Positions 25,520 to 33,855 of a stretch of DNA of 64,000 nucleotides are shown here, piece by piece. Below the pieces are notes generated by a model. That model was not told the DNA's origin, searched no databases, and worked only from the letters and a program-made list of their open reading frames with translations. A program made the translations under genes and the position numbers. The first letter of the stretch is position 1. Each line of letters starts with the position of its first letter. This stretch comes from Oceanospirillaceae bacterium (GTDB lineage Bacteria; Pseudomonadota; Gammaproteobacteria; Pseudomonadales; Oceanobacteraceae): the NCBI GenBank assembly GCA_024234265.1, contig JACKOM010000013.1, positions 1-64,000 of the forward strand, read 5' to 3'.

Positions 25520-25934
25520 TTTTATTCTCAGGAACAACGCTGTATTCGCGGATCACAATCGTGCCGTCCGGTTTCTGGATAGCCACCGGCATTTGGGTAT
25601 AACGGCCATTCATGGGCATTTCGATCGTACCATCGGGGTGAGTGATGGTGGTTTTTGGCCCGTGCTGGAACAGCATTTTCCGCAGGGACTCTTTCATTTC
25701 GGGACTTAATTCTGGGGTGTCGTCGGCCTGGGCTTGTGCCCCGGCGCTGGTGGCTGAGTTATCGGCCTGTTGCGCGGCATTGTTAGCTGCGGGCACGGCG
25801 GAACCATTGGCCTGTGCTGCGGGTGCAGATGGCGCTGCGCCAGTTGTGGAAACTGACGGGGCGGTGAACTCAAAAATATAAACGGCGCTGGCAATCAGAA
25901 GCACAACGGCGCTGACAATTATTATTTTTTTCAT
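25506..25934 (-). CDS. Membrane-anchored hypothetical protein with Ala/Gln-rich linker
   Basis: A 142-residue protein with one N-terminal transmembrane segment (KKIIIVSAVVLLIASAVYIF), then a low-complexity Ala/Pro/Gln linker of about 45 residues, and a C-terminal domain with ELSPEMKESLRKMLFQHGPK and DGTIEMPMNGRYTQMPVAIQ. A repeated H/KPDGTI phrase occurs twice. It probably sits in the inner membrane facing the periplasm. Its end overlaps the start of the 925-residue zincin-like gene by 14 bp, suggesting a shared role, perhaps in handling that secreted protein. Function unknown. Confidence 0.65.
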   Translation of the reverse strand: MKKIIIVSAVVLLIASAVYIFEFTAPSVSTTGAAPSAPAAQANGSAVPAANNAAQQADNSATSAGAQAQADDTPELSPEMKESLRKMLFQHGPKTTITHPDGTIEMPMNGRYTQMPVAIQKPDGTIVIREYSVVPENKNEKP

Positions 25935-26185
25935 AGTCTCAGCCTGATGTTGCCGTGGTGAAGTCGGCAGCGGGCAAGATTAACCTGTTTGGGCACACTT
26001 GGCACTAGCCACAGGCGCGCTGGTTAACAAAATCAGGGGCTTAGGGCGTATTTTCTGCGCCACGGGGTGCAAGTCTGGTACACGGGTTTTAATTATGGCG
26101 CCCGCCTGCACATAAACTGCGCGGCGGGCCTGATGATTGAGGGGCTTTGTATTATTATGGCGGCTTTTGTTGTAACAGGTTGCCT

Positions 26186-27421
26186 ATGCACGCCCTGATT
26201 ATCGGTTATGTCTGGCCCGAACCCGCCTCCTCTGCGGCGGGCAGCCGTATGCTGCAGTTGATTACCGCCCTGCAGGGGTTTGGTTATGCCGTGCGTTTTG
26301 CCAGCCCGGCGGCCGACAGCGAACACGCGGTGGATTTGCCTGCCCTGGGGGTGGAGGTTGCACGCATTGCCCTTAACCACAGCAGTTTTGATGAGCAAAT
26401 TCAGGCCTGGCAGCCCGATCTGGTGTTGTTCGACCGTTTCATGATGGAAGAGCAATTTGGCTGGCGGGTGGAAAAATACTGCCCTGCTGCGCTGCGTATT
26501 CTCGATAGTGAAGATTTACATTTTCTGCGTGATGCCCGCCAGCAGGCCCTGCGCCACAAACACCCCCTGCAATTTGCCGATTACAGCACAAGCGAACTGT
26601 GCAAACGGGAAATCGCGGCGATTTACCGCTGTGATATGACACTGGTGATTTCCCCCTTCGAGTTGGATTTTTTACAGCGCGAATTTTCCATCGCGGCGGA
26701 TTTACTCTGTTATTGCCCCTTTATGGAGGATATCAGCCGCATCAACCCTGCGGATGATTTTGCCGCCCGCGCCCATTTCATCAGCATTGGTAATTTCCGC
26801 CACGCCCCCAACTGGGATGCGGTGCTTGAATTAAAACGCCTCTGGCCTGAAATTCGCCGCGCTGTGCCACACGCCGAAATGCATATTTACGGTGCTTATC
26901 CACCCCCTAAAGCTAGCCAGCTGCACAATGCCCGCGAGGGTTTTTTAATTAAGGGCTGGGCAGAGGATGCCAGCGCTGTGATCAGCGCCGCGCGGGTTTT
27001 ACTTGCCCCACTGCGTTTTGGTGCTGGCATAAAAGGCAAGCTGGCGGATGCCATGGCCTGTGGCACCCCGTCAGTGACCACCCCCGTCGGTGCGGAAGGT
27101 ATGCAGGCCTCCCGCCCATGGGGCGGGGCCGTATGTGATAACGATGCCGACTTTATCGCACAGGCCATCGCCCTCTATGGGGATGAAAATACCTGGCAAA
27201 GGGCCCGCGCCGCTGGCATTGCCAATTTTGCCGAATTATATGCAGCGCCCCGGCACCGCGAATATCTGCATAAACGCCTGCAGGATTTACGCGACAATCT
27301 GGCCGCCAAACGCAGTGCCAATTTTATTGGCAGCATGTTGCGCCACCACAGTATGAAAAGTACCCAATACATGGCGCAGTGGATCGAAGCAAAAAATAAA
27401 TTGCCGCAAAGTCAGGCTTAA
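26186..27421 (+). CDS. Glycosyltransferase, GT4-like
   Basis: A 411-residue GT-B fold enzyme. I start at ATG 26186 (MHALIIGYVWPEPASSAAGS), because the first residues match the N-terminal Rossmann strand of the fold. The C-terminal half carries FISIGNFRHAPNWDAVLELK, the donor-domain start, and APLRFGAGIKGKLADAMACG, which is the E/G-x7-E-like nucleotide-sugar loop with G-KL-DAMACGTPSV. Donor and acceptor are unknown; it could work on a polysaccharide or glycan. It stands alone. Its TAA stop overlaps the first base of the MITE-like element at 27421. Confidence 0.8.
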   Translation: MHALIIGYVWPEPASSAAGSRMLQLITALQGFGYAVRFASPAADSEHAVDLPALGVEVARIALNHSSFDEQIQAWQPDLVLFDRFMMEEQFGWRVEKYCPAALRILDSEDLHFLRDARQQALRHKHPLQFADYSTSELCKREIAAIYRCDMTLVISPFELDFLQREFSIAADLLCYCPFMEDISRINPADDFAARAHFISIGNFRHAPNWDAVLELKRLWPEIRRAVPHAEMHIYGAYPPPKASQLHNAREGFLIKGWAEDASAVISAARVLLAPLRFGAGIKGKLADAMACGTPSVTTPVGAEGMQASRPWGGAVCDNDADFIAQAIALYGDENTWQRARAAGIANFAELYAAPRHREYLHKRLQDLRDNLAAKRSANFIGSMLRHHSMKSTQYMAQWIEAKNKLPQSQA

Positions 27422-27615
27422 AGAGGTTGTGTAAAAACGTTAGCGAGGCAGTCAGAACAAGGCAAGAACGAGCGAAAAAGCACAGTTTATAGTCATAAAT
27501 ATGAGCTTCGCTCACCCTTCGGGCCGCCTCACGGCGTTCTGCCAGAGGCAGTGAGCATTTTGAGTTCGTTTTTAACGAAGTTCTGGCAACGCAGATAGTT
27601 TTTGCACAGCCTCTT
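27421..27615. mobile_element. MITE-like element, family 2, copy 1
   Basis: A 195-bp element with terminal inverted repeats AAGAGGTTGTGTAAAAAC and GTTTTTGCACAGCCTCTT (16 of 18 match). It contains no gene. A shorter homologue lies at 57084-57227. The left end forms part of the glycosyltransferase stop codon. Compared with copy 2 this copy carries about 50 extra bases (CTTCGCTCACCCTTCGGG region). Confidence 0.8.
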
Positions 27616-27689
27616 AAAAGCATTTTTTAGCATGGTTAGCTGAGGCTCTTATGCTAGACTGAAGGCCATTCAACACTGAATATTTCATT

Positions 27690-29018
27690 ATGAGCACCCT
27701 GCAATCTTTCATGGTTATCCTGCTGCTGATCGGCATCAGCAGTTTTTTCTCCATGGCGGAAATTTCCCTCGCCGCTGCGCGTAAATTAAAACTCACCCAG
27801 TTAATGGATGAAGGTGATATGCGCGCCCGTAAAGTGCTGGAATTACAGGACAGGCCCGGGGATTTTTTCACCGTAGTGCAAATTGGCCTGAATGCGGTGG
27901 CGATTATGGGCGGTATTATCGGTGAAGGCATGCTCAGCCCCTATTTTGCCCAATGGGTCGATTTTATCTACGGCGGCCCCGGTGGTGAGCAAATCAGTTT
28001 TATCCTGTCGTTTTTATGTATTACCTCATTATTTATTTTATTTGCCGATTTAATTCCTAAACGTATAGCGATGATATTCCCGGAAAGTGTTGCCATGTGG
28101 CTGGTGCTGCCCATGGAAAATGCCATCCGCTTTATGAAACCCTTTGTGTGGTTTTTTAATGGCCTGTCCGACATGCTGTTTAAAATGCTCGGCATTGCCA
28201 CCCAGCGTGATGATGCCATCACCGAAGATGATATTTATGCGGTGATGGAAGCCGGTGCCCAGGCGGGTGTTATCCAGAAAGATGAACACCAGCTGATTGA
28301 AAACGTATTTGAAATGCAGAACGTGCTGGTCACTTCCGCCATGACAGCCCGTGACAGCCTGATCGTATTTTATTTGGACGATACCCAGGACATTATCCGC
28401 AGCAAAATTGCCGAAACCCCCCACAGTAAATTTTTGGTGTGTGATGACAATATCGATGGCATCAAAGGTTTTGTGGATGCCAAAGAACTACTCAAAAGTT
28501 TTATAAATAATGAATCCATTAACTTTCGCAAAGAAGGTTTATATCACCCCGTACCGATAGTGCCCGATACCTTATCCGTGTATGAAACCATGGATTATTT
28601 CCGTAATACCCGCACGGATTTTGCCGTGGTGATGAACGAATACGCCCTGGTGGTGGGGGTGGTGACCATGAAGGATTTAATGAGCATGGTCATGGGGGAC
28701 TGGGCACAACATGCCGCGGAAGAGCAAATTGTAAAACGTGATGCCAACTCCTGGTTAATTGATGGCGCTACCCCTGTGATGGACGTGGAAAAATCCCTGG
28801 AAATTGATCACTTCCCGGAAAGTCAGCATTACGAAACCATGGCCGGTTTTATGATGTTTATCCTGCGTAAAATCCCCAAACGGACCGACAGCGTGATCTA
28901 CGAAGGTTATAAATTCGAAGTGGTGGATATTGATAACCACAGGGTTGATCAACTGCTGGTGACACGGGTAAATCCCGATTTAAGCCCTGAAACCAAAGAG
29001 CAGATGAGTAAAGTCTGA
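27690..29018 (+). CDS. CNNM/CBS-domain membrane protein (HlyC/CorC-type, YtfL-like)
   Basis: A 442-residue inner-membrane protein. N-terminal DUF21/CNNM domain with three to four TM segments (FMVILLLIGISSFFSMAEIS; ISFILSFLCITSLFILFADL with LIPKRIAM), then a CBS pair (MTARDSLIVFYLDD; VDAKELLKSF; VVMNEYALVVGVVTMKDLM), then a CorC_HlyC transporter-associated domain (WLIDGATPVMDVEKSL). Length and order resemble E. coli YtfL, linked to cation or polyamine export. Such proteins are often annotated as hemolysin-like although the role is ion homeostasis. A second, related protein lies at 50459-51742. Confidence 0.88.
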   Translation: MSTLQSFMVILLLIGISSFFSMAEISLAAARKLKLTQLMDEGDMRARKVLELQDRPGDFFTVVQIGLNAVAIMGGIIGEGMLSPYFAQWVDFIYGGPGGEQISFILSFLCITSLFILFADLIPKRIAMIFPESVAMWLVLPMENAIRFMKPFVWFFNGLSDMLFKMLGIATQRDDAITEDDIYAVMEAGAQAGVIQKDEHQLIENVFEMQNVLVTSAMTARDSLIVFYLDDTQDIIRSKIAETPHSKFLVCDDNIDGIKGFVDAKELLKSFINNESINFRKEGLYHPVPIVPDTLSVYETMDYFRNTRTDFAVVMNEYALVVGVVTMKDLMSMVMGDWAQHAAEEQIVKRDANSWLIDGATPVMDVEKSLEIDHFPESQHYETMAGFMMFILRKIPKRTDSVIYEGYKFEVVDIDNHRVDQLLVTRVNPDLSPETKEQMSKV

Positions 29019-29084
29019 AGCCTTTCAGCGCGTTTCCTTGTTTGACATATATTGCAGCCCGTATTTTATTCAGTGGAAATCACC

Positions 29085-29591
29085 ATGTCTGATGAAATTA
29101 ATTTTAAAAATAACCCCCTGCACGGGGTTAGCCTCAAAACCCTGCTGGAGGAAATGGTTGGTTATTACGGCTTCGAAATACTGTACGCCTATATGCAAAT
29201 CAACTGTTTTAAAACCAACCCCAGTATTGAATCCAGCGTTAAATTCCTGAAAAAAACCGACTGGGCGCGGGAGAAAGTCGAAGCGTTTTATATGTATGAA
29301 TATAAAAATCTGCCTAAACCTTCTTCCTCGCAATTTGCCATTCCACCCCGTGACCGTATTGTGCCTGAGCATCATAAACCCTCAGAGCCTGCACAATTAT
29401 CCCTCGAAGATGCTGCCCGCCTGCAGGAGAAACGCGCCAAAAAAGCCGCTGAATTTAAGAAAGGTGGTTTTGGTAAACGTGAATATGGGGCGAATAAACC
29501 TGCACGCAAAACAACTGCGCCACGCAGTGAAAGCCGTGCTGAGAATAACAGCGGGGAAAAATTTAACCCGTGGTTGCAAGGCAAGAAGTAA
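29085..29591 (+). CDS. VF530/DUF2132 family protein with basic tail
   Basis: A 168-residue protein. Residues about 5-72 (FKNNPLHGVSLKTLLEEMVG, then RWAREKVE-type KKTDWAREKVEAFYMYE) match the VF530 family, a small helical domain described as double-stranded-DNA binding. The usual family length is near 75 residues; here about 95 extra residues follow, rich in Lys, Arg and Ala (EKRAKKAAEFKKGGFGKREY) and probably disordered. The tail could increase nucleic-acid binding. I chose ATG 29085 because the family starts at this point. Transcribed after the CBS protein, 66 bp downstream. Confidence 0.8.
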   Translation: MSDEINFKNNPLHGVSLKTLLEEMVGYYGFEILYAYMQINCFKTNPSIESSVKFLKKTDWAREKVEAFYMYEYKNLPKPSSSQFAIPPRDRIVPEHHKPSEPAQLSLEDAARLQEKRAKKAAEFKKGGFGKREYGANKPARKTTAPRSESRAENNSGEKFNPWLQGKK

Positions 29592-29623
29592 TCCAGGTGC
29601 GGGGCTGCATTAACCCTCGCCCG

Positions 29624-30139
29624 CTATTTAAAACAAACTTTTTCCAACCCAACTAACTCAATATTGCCCTGCAATGGCTGTCCCACCCCGGCATCCAGCG
29701 GGTAGGGCATATGCTGCTGGTTTTCCACATAACCGCGGCGCCGGTAAAAATCCAGCAGGCTATTTTGCCCGGCCACCACCCAGATGCAGCAGGTATGTAC
29801 TTGCCATTGTTGCCGGGCAAAATCTTCCGCAGCCTGCAAAAGGGCGTTGCCTAAACCGTGCCCCTGCAAACCGGGTTGCACGGCAAAGGTGCCGATTTCG
29901 GCGCAGCCGGGGCGCTCCAGCAGGTGCTGCACATACACACAACCGAGTAAGTGCTGATCTTCTGCGACCAAAAATACACTGCCGGGCAGGTGAAACTGCG
30001 CCTGAATATGTCCCTGGCTGATGCGCGGGCCTTGCACTATGTGGGCTTCGTGGGTCCAGCCGCCCCCTGAGCGGTAGGCAAGATTTATTAGGTTTTCCAA
30101 CCCTGTGAAATCCTCAATTGTGGCCTGACGTATGTGCAT
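29624..30139 (-). CDS. GNAT family N-acetyltransferase
   Basis: A 171-residue acetyltransferase. The acetyl-CoA pyrophosphate loop is QPGLQGHGLGNALLQAA (Q-x-x-G-x-G), preceded by the strand EIGTFAV, and the C-terminal segment NSLLDFYRRRGYVENQ matches GNAT motif B. The acceptor is unknown. It is monocistronic, convergent with the VF530 gene, and 143 bp from the divergent DUF2058 gene. Confidence 0.85.
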   Translation of the reverse strand: MHIRQATIEDFTGLENLINLAYRSGGGWTHEAHIVQGPRISQGHIQAQFHLPGSVFLVAEDQHLLGCVYVQHLLERPGCAEIGTFAVQPGLQGHGLGNALLQAAEDFARQQWQVHTCCIWVVAGQNSLLDFYRRRGYVENQQHMPYPLDAGVGQPLQGNIELVGLEKVCFK

Positions 30140-30282
30140 AACCTGACACTCTTTCCGCGTTGGCCCATCTTAAAGTGCCAGCGGGGCAGGTGCCATCCCC
30201 GTAGGCGCAGCCGTGGGCAGGTTTACCATGACAGGGGCGGGGCACTGCTCTAAAATGCGCGCATTCATTGAGGGGCACAGCC

Positions 30283-30822
30283 ATGGCATCGTTACAGGAA
30301 CAATTGTTAAAAGCCGGTCTGGCAAATAAAAACCAGGCCAAACAGGCGGAAAAAGCCAAAAAACAAACCGCCAAAAAAATCCGTAAGGGTGAAGAAGTGG
30401 TTGACGAAGCCAAAGAGCGCGCCGAAAAAGCCCGTCTCGCCAAACTGGAAAAAGACCGTCAGTTAAATGCCCAGCAAAAAGCCGAAGCGGATGCCAAAGC
30501 CATTGCCGCACAAATTAAACAACTGATCGAAGGCCACGCACTGGATTTGGCCGGCGCCAATGTGGATTACAACTTCACCGACGGCACCCGCATCAAACGT
30601 TTACAGGTAACAGCGTTAATTCAGCACCAGTTAAGCCGTGGCATGCTCGCCATTGCCGGGTTGAACGGTAAATATTTTGTTATCCCCGGTTTAGTGGCCG
30701 ATAAAATTCAGGAACGTAACGGCAGTTTTATTATTTCGCGGGTGGATGTCAGCACCTTAGAAAAAATAGATGAAGATGACCCCTATGCGGATTATCAGAT
30801 CCCCGATGATCTGATGTGGTAA
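30283..30822 (+). CDS. DUF2058 family protein (YaiL-like)
   Basis: A 179-residue protein, the same length as E. coli YaiL. It starts MASLQEQLLKAGLANKNQAK and has a long Lys/Glu/Ala-rich helical region (residues about 18-85), then a C-terminal domain with YNFTDGTRIKRLQVTALIQH, LSRGMLAIAGLNGKYFVIPG and ADKIQERNGSFII. The family is conserved in gammaproteobacteria and annotated as a nucleoprotein or polynucleotide-associated protein; no reaction is proven. I chose ATG 30283, since the earlier in-frame start adds residues not seen in the family. Confidence 0.85.
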   Translation: MASLQEQLLKAGLANKNQAKQAEKAKKQTAKKIRKGEEVVDEAKERAEKARLAKLEKDRQLNAQQKAEADAKAIAAQIKQLIEGHALDLAGANVDYNFTDGTRIKRLQVTALIQHQLSRGMLAIAGLNGKYFVIPGLVADKIQERNGSFIISRVDVSTLEKIDEDDPYADYQIPDDLMW

Positions 30823-30906
30823 ACAGCCGTTAATATTGTGTTTTTCAGGCCTGTTTATAGATGAACCGGCCCTGGTTTTATCGCCCCATAAGACCCTGAG
30901 AGCTTT

Positions 30907-31227
30907 ATGCCACAGATTTATTTTGTACATTTTCAGGTGCAGCCCGGCATGGACAACCCTGATTTTGAAAGTGTAGGCGGTGCCTACGCCATTTGTTTTA
31001 TCCGTGCGCGTAATGCCACAAAAGCCAGTTTGCAGGCCCAGCAAAATTTCACCAATAACAACTGGCAGGTACTGCGCATTGAAGATGGCCCCTTCCGCGT
31101 GGAGCGTAATCAATATTTAGATGATGAAGATAACCTCGCCGCATTTGATGAAGCCATGCAGGAAGGGGAGTCCTATATTTTGTATGAATGGCCGGTGGAA
31201 GCGCAGCCGGGTGAGACAATTCATTAA
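30907..31227 (+). CDS. Conserved hypothetical protein
   Basis: A 106-residue soluble acidic protein: MPQIYFVHFQVQPGMDNPDF, then GGAYAICFIRARNATKASLQ, NNNWQVLRIEDGPFRVERNQ and a C-terminus ILYEWPVEAQPGE. Alternating strands and helices suggest an alpha+beta ferredoxin-like fold. Cellular role unknown. It lies 84 bp after the DUF2058 gene on the same strand, with GAGAGC ahead of the ATG. Confidence 0.6.
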   Translation: MPQIYFVHFQVQPGMDNPDFESVGGAYAICFIRARNATKASLQAQQNFTNNNWQVLRIEDGPFRVERNQYLDDEDNLAAFDEAMQEGESYILYEWPVEAQPGETIH

Positions 31228-31251
31228 TAAATGACACTTTAGGGATAGCGT

Positions 31252-31623
31252 GTGGAATTAAAAGCATTTGAAAAATATGTATTGATTACATTTGTGCTGT
31301 TTGTGTGCAGCAAAGTGAGTGGGCTTAGCATAGAGGTTTGCAAAGCCTATATGACCGATGCGGGTTATTCGGTGCAAGCCATTGCCCTGTTAAAAGTGCC
31401 GGCGTTTATTGCTGCCTTCGTGTTAAACCTGTGGGCGGGTATATGGCTGGCGCTTGAGGCAAAACAACTCAAACTCAAAATAGTGGTTTGGATGTTGTTT
31501 GGTTTTGCATTCGAACTCTACGCAGTGTTGTTATTTTATGTTTTCCGTATGTACACGGATCACAAAAAAGAACTGCAAAACGTTCTGAATCACACACAAA
31601 CAGCCAATAAAGAACACCCATAA
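31252..31623 (+). CDS. Small membrane protein, hypothetical
   Basis: A 123-residue protein with about three transmembrane segments (YVLITFVLFVCSKVSGLSI; ALLKVPAFIAAFVLNLWAGI; VVWMLFGFAFELYAVLLFYV) and a basic, soluble C-tail. It starts with GTG at 31252, with AGGGATAG ahead. It is 24 bp after the previous gene and 37 bp before the oxidoreductase gene, so the three may be co-transcribed. No family recognised. Confidence 0.6.
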   Translation: MELKAFEKYVLITFVLFVCSKVSGLSIEVCKAYMTDAGYSVQAIALLKVPAFIAAFVLNLWAGIWLALEAKQLKLKIVVWMLFGFAFELYAVLLFYVFRMYTDHKKELQNVLNHTQTANKEHP

Positions 31624-31660
31624 ACGCAGGTTTACATTTTGTATTAAAAGGGGATTTAAC

Positions 31661-32614
31661 ATGCACGCTGCATTGGTAACTGATTATACAAAATCACCCG
31701 TATTTACCCTGTGCAGCGAGCCACAGCCCGCCCCCGGTGAAGTGCTGGTGCATGTAACCGCCGCCGCTAAAAGCCAATTAGTGATGGCCCAGGCCAGCGG
31801 TAAACATTACGCCAGCCCCAAACCACCTTTTATTCCCGGCGTCGATGGCGTGGGTAAACTTGAAAATGGCCAGCGGGTTTATTTTGCATTCCCGCGCGCA
31901 CCCCAGGGTGCCATGGCACAACGTGTGACTGTGCCGCAGAACTACACAGTAGTCCTGCCCGATGATGTGGACGATATCAGCGCAGCCGCCATGGCAAACC
32001 CGGGTATGTCGTCATGGGCGGCATTAAATGAACGTGCCCATTTTAAAAGCGGCGAAGCGGTTTTAATTCACGGTGCCAGTGGTGCATCGGGCCGTTTGGC
32101 TATACAGATCGCCCGTTATCTTGGCGCTTCACGCATTGTGGCCACCGCGCGCAGTGCCCACCACGCCACGGATTTAATTGCCCTTGGCGCAGATGCATTT
32201 ATCGATTTAAACCAAAACCCTGCAACATTAAATGCGTTATACCAGCGTGAATTTGCCGCCGGCCTTGGCATAGTGCTGGATTTTGTATGGGGCCCAAGCG
32301 CGGCAATCATTTTACAGGCGGCTGCCCCCCATGCCGAAGGTGCTGCCGCGCCGCGTATTCGTTATGTGAATATCGGTTCCATGGGCGGGGCGGAAATTTC
32401 CTTGCCTGCATCTGTATTACGCAGCAGTGGCCTGGAATTAATGGGCAGTGGTTTGGGTAGCGTGGCCCATGTCGATCTGGTGCGCTGCATTGGTGAAATG
32501 TTACGTGCGCGGCAGGCCGGTGGTTTTAAAATTGCCGCAACAGCGCGCCCTTTAAATGAAGTGGAAAAACACTGGGCTGTGGCGACTCCTGAGCGCATGG
32601 TATTTACCCTGTAA
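31661..32614 (+). CDS. Quinone oxidoreductase-like MDR protein (zinc-independent alcohol dehydrogenase family)
   Basis: A 317-residue medium-chain dehydrogenase/reductase. The N-terminal GroES-like domain includes FIPGVDGVGKLENGQRVYF and the C-terminal Rossmann domain has VLIHGASGASGRLAIQIARY (NADP-binding). The usual catalytic-zinc Cys and His are absent, so it belongs to the zinc-free quinone-reductase/enoyl-reductase branch. Substrate unknown. AAAAGGGG lies ahead of the ATG. It is followed by structured repeat copy C. Confidence 0.85.
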   Translation: MHAALVTDYTKSPVFTLCSEPQPAPGEVLVHVTAAAKSQLVMAQASGKHYASPKPPFIPGVDGVGKLENGQRVYFAFPRAPQGAMAQRVTVPQNYTVVLPDDVDDISAAAMANPGMSSWAALNERAHFKSGEAVLIHGASGASGRLAIQIARYLGASRIVATARSAHHATDLIALGADAFIDLNQNPATLNALYQREFAAGLGIVLDFVWGPSAAIILQAAAPHAEGAAAPRIRYVNIGSMGGAEISLPASVLRSSGLELMGSGLGSVAHVDLVRCIGEMLRARQAGGFKIAATARPLNEVEKHWAVATPERMVFTL

Positions 32615-32656
32615 TTGCAGCGATAAAACAGCTCAACACAACTTAAGACATTATCT

Positions 32657-33150
32657 GTTTTTTATGTATGCAGATTTACCACGGCGTTTATTCAGAACAC
32701 TTAATGCGAACTTGCTGCGCCGGCTTTTTAAAGCGTCATAGCCCGCAGTCAGCATGGATGCTGACAAAGCGCCGGCGAAGCAGGGCATGGATGCCCCATG
32801 GCGCGTGGGTGTAATGGCGCGAATAAAAAACCGGAAATAAGCAGCAGTGTGAGTGACGGAAGGGTCTGGGAAGTCCCTTCCCAGAAAAAGAAAAACCGAT
32901 TTAATTGCCGACCACTACAGAATTACAAAGGTTTTTTCTTGGGGGTCTTACCCCCAAACCCCTGCTTTGAACGCAATCGGGCGTTTGTCCTCACTCCAAC
33001 AAAAAACACCCGCCCCCGCGCTATGGGGCATCCTGCCCTGGGGTCCCTCGCTTCACCAGCATCCCTGCTGGCTCGGGCGTGTTTTTTGTTTGCGTTTCGG
33101 CGCCCTTGAGCGTTCATTGGGTGCCTATCACAAACGGCGGTTACATCTGC
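32657..33150 (-). repeat. Structured intergenic repeat, copy C (about 494 bp, inverted)
   Basis: Homologous to copies A and B on the opposite strand. On the minus strand it shows two modules. The left module is closed by AACAAAAAACAC/GTGTTTTTTGTT (12 bp, perfect) and contains CCAGCAGGGATGCTGG and GGGCAGGATGCCC hairpins; in copy A most of this module is missing. The right module matches A and B and contains GGGCATCCATGCCC and GTCAGCATCCATGCTGAC. It lies between convergent genes; 32615-33197 contains no supported gene. Confidence 0.85.
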
Positions 33151-33197
33151 GATATATGAAAAAACAGCATCGTTTTGTGTTGGAAATTCTTTATGAA

Positions 33198-33470
33198 TTA
33201 ATTAGCCTCAGATGGTGGTGGGCCAGATGGGCGCGAACCGGAAGGGCGCGCCGCCAGGGTGCCATTAAAATCTTCACAGGTAGCCTGCATACTGTCACCC
33301 CGTGGGGTGGTAATAGTGATGCTGTCACCGGCGCTTTTACCTTCACAGGCAGTAAAGGCTTCCTGGGGTGGTTGTGGTGGGTTGCCACCCTGATTTTGCG
33401 GTTGTTTGGCGAATGCACTGGCACTGCCGAACAAGACGCAGGTTAAGCATAAATACGGCATTAATTTCAT
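33198..33470 (-). CDS. Small secreted protein with two Cys
   Basis: A 90-residue protein with a signal peptide (MKLMPYLCLTCVLFGSASAFA, cleaved after AFA). The mature part is QNQGG-Pro-rich, then EAFTACEGKSAGDSITITTP and RGDSMQATCEDFNGTLAARP, with a single probable disulfide between the two Cys. The tail is Pro/Ser-rich. Similar short C-x(n)-GDS-ITTPRG proteins are common in marine and soil gammaproteobacteria, but I know no function. Confidence 0.65.
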   Translation of the reverse strand: MKLMPYLCLTCVLFGSASAFAKQPQNQGGNPPQPPQEAFTACEGKSAGDSITITTPRGDSMQATCEDFNGTLAARPSGSRPSGPPPSEAN

Positions 33471-33635
33471 GTTTATGACCCTGACAAGGTAACTGCAAAA
33501 GCGGGTTTGCTTTTGACTGGCCTCAGGTTAAGCCCCAATTGTGCAGAAAATATGCAAACAATATGGAAACATTGCTGCTTAACACTTTTTTACCCTTCAG
33601 TTTTAGCTGCGCTGGCATTGTGGGTTGTCGTGGGC

Positions 33636-33839
33636 GCTGGTAGTGTGAGTGCCTGAAAATCCAGTAGTATTTAAAAAGGTGCGCCGAGTTAACGCGCACC
33701 ACTGGCCAAATTAACGCGCATGCGCGTTTTGCCGGGAACCCCGTAAAAAATCAGGGGTAGTTTTTGCAATAAAAAAAGGATAGATTTTTTGAGTCTGTCG
33801 AAATTTAAAAGCGCGTACGCATGAATAAAGCTCTTAGGT
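33636..33839 (+). other. Conserved leader of cassette array 2 (attI-like candidate)
   Basis: A 204-bp homologue of 15669-15880, with the same order of elements: GCTGGTAGTG, CAGTAGTATTTAAAA, GCCGAGTTAACGCGCA, the 16-bp palindrome AACGCGCATGCGCGTT (33713-33728), CCCC..AAAAAATCAGGGG, GTCTGTCGAAAT and a terminal TTAGGT. Its core reads CTTAGGT instead of GTTAGGT, so that position is degenerate. No gene is visible in 33471-33855. Confidence 0.6.
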
Positions 33840-33855
33840 TGCTCGGGAGAGTCAG

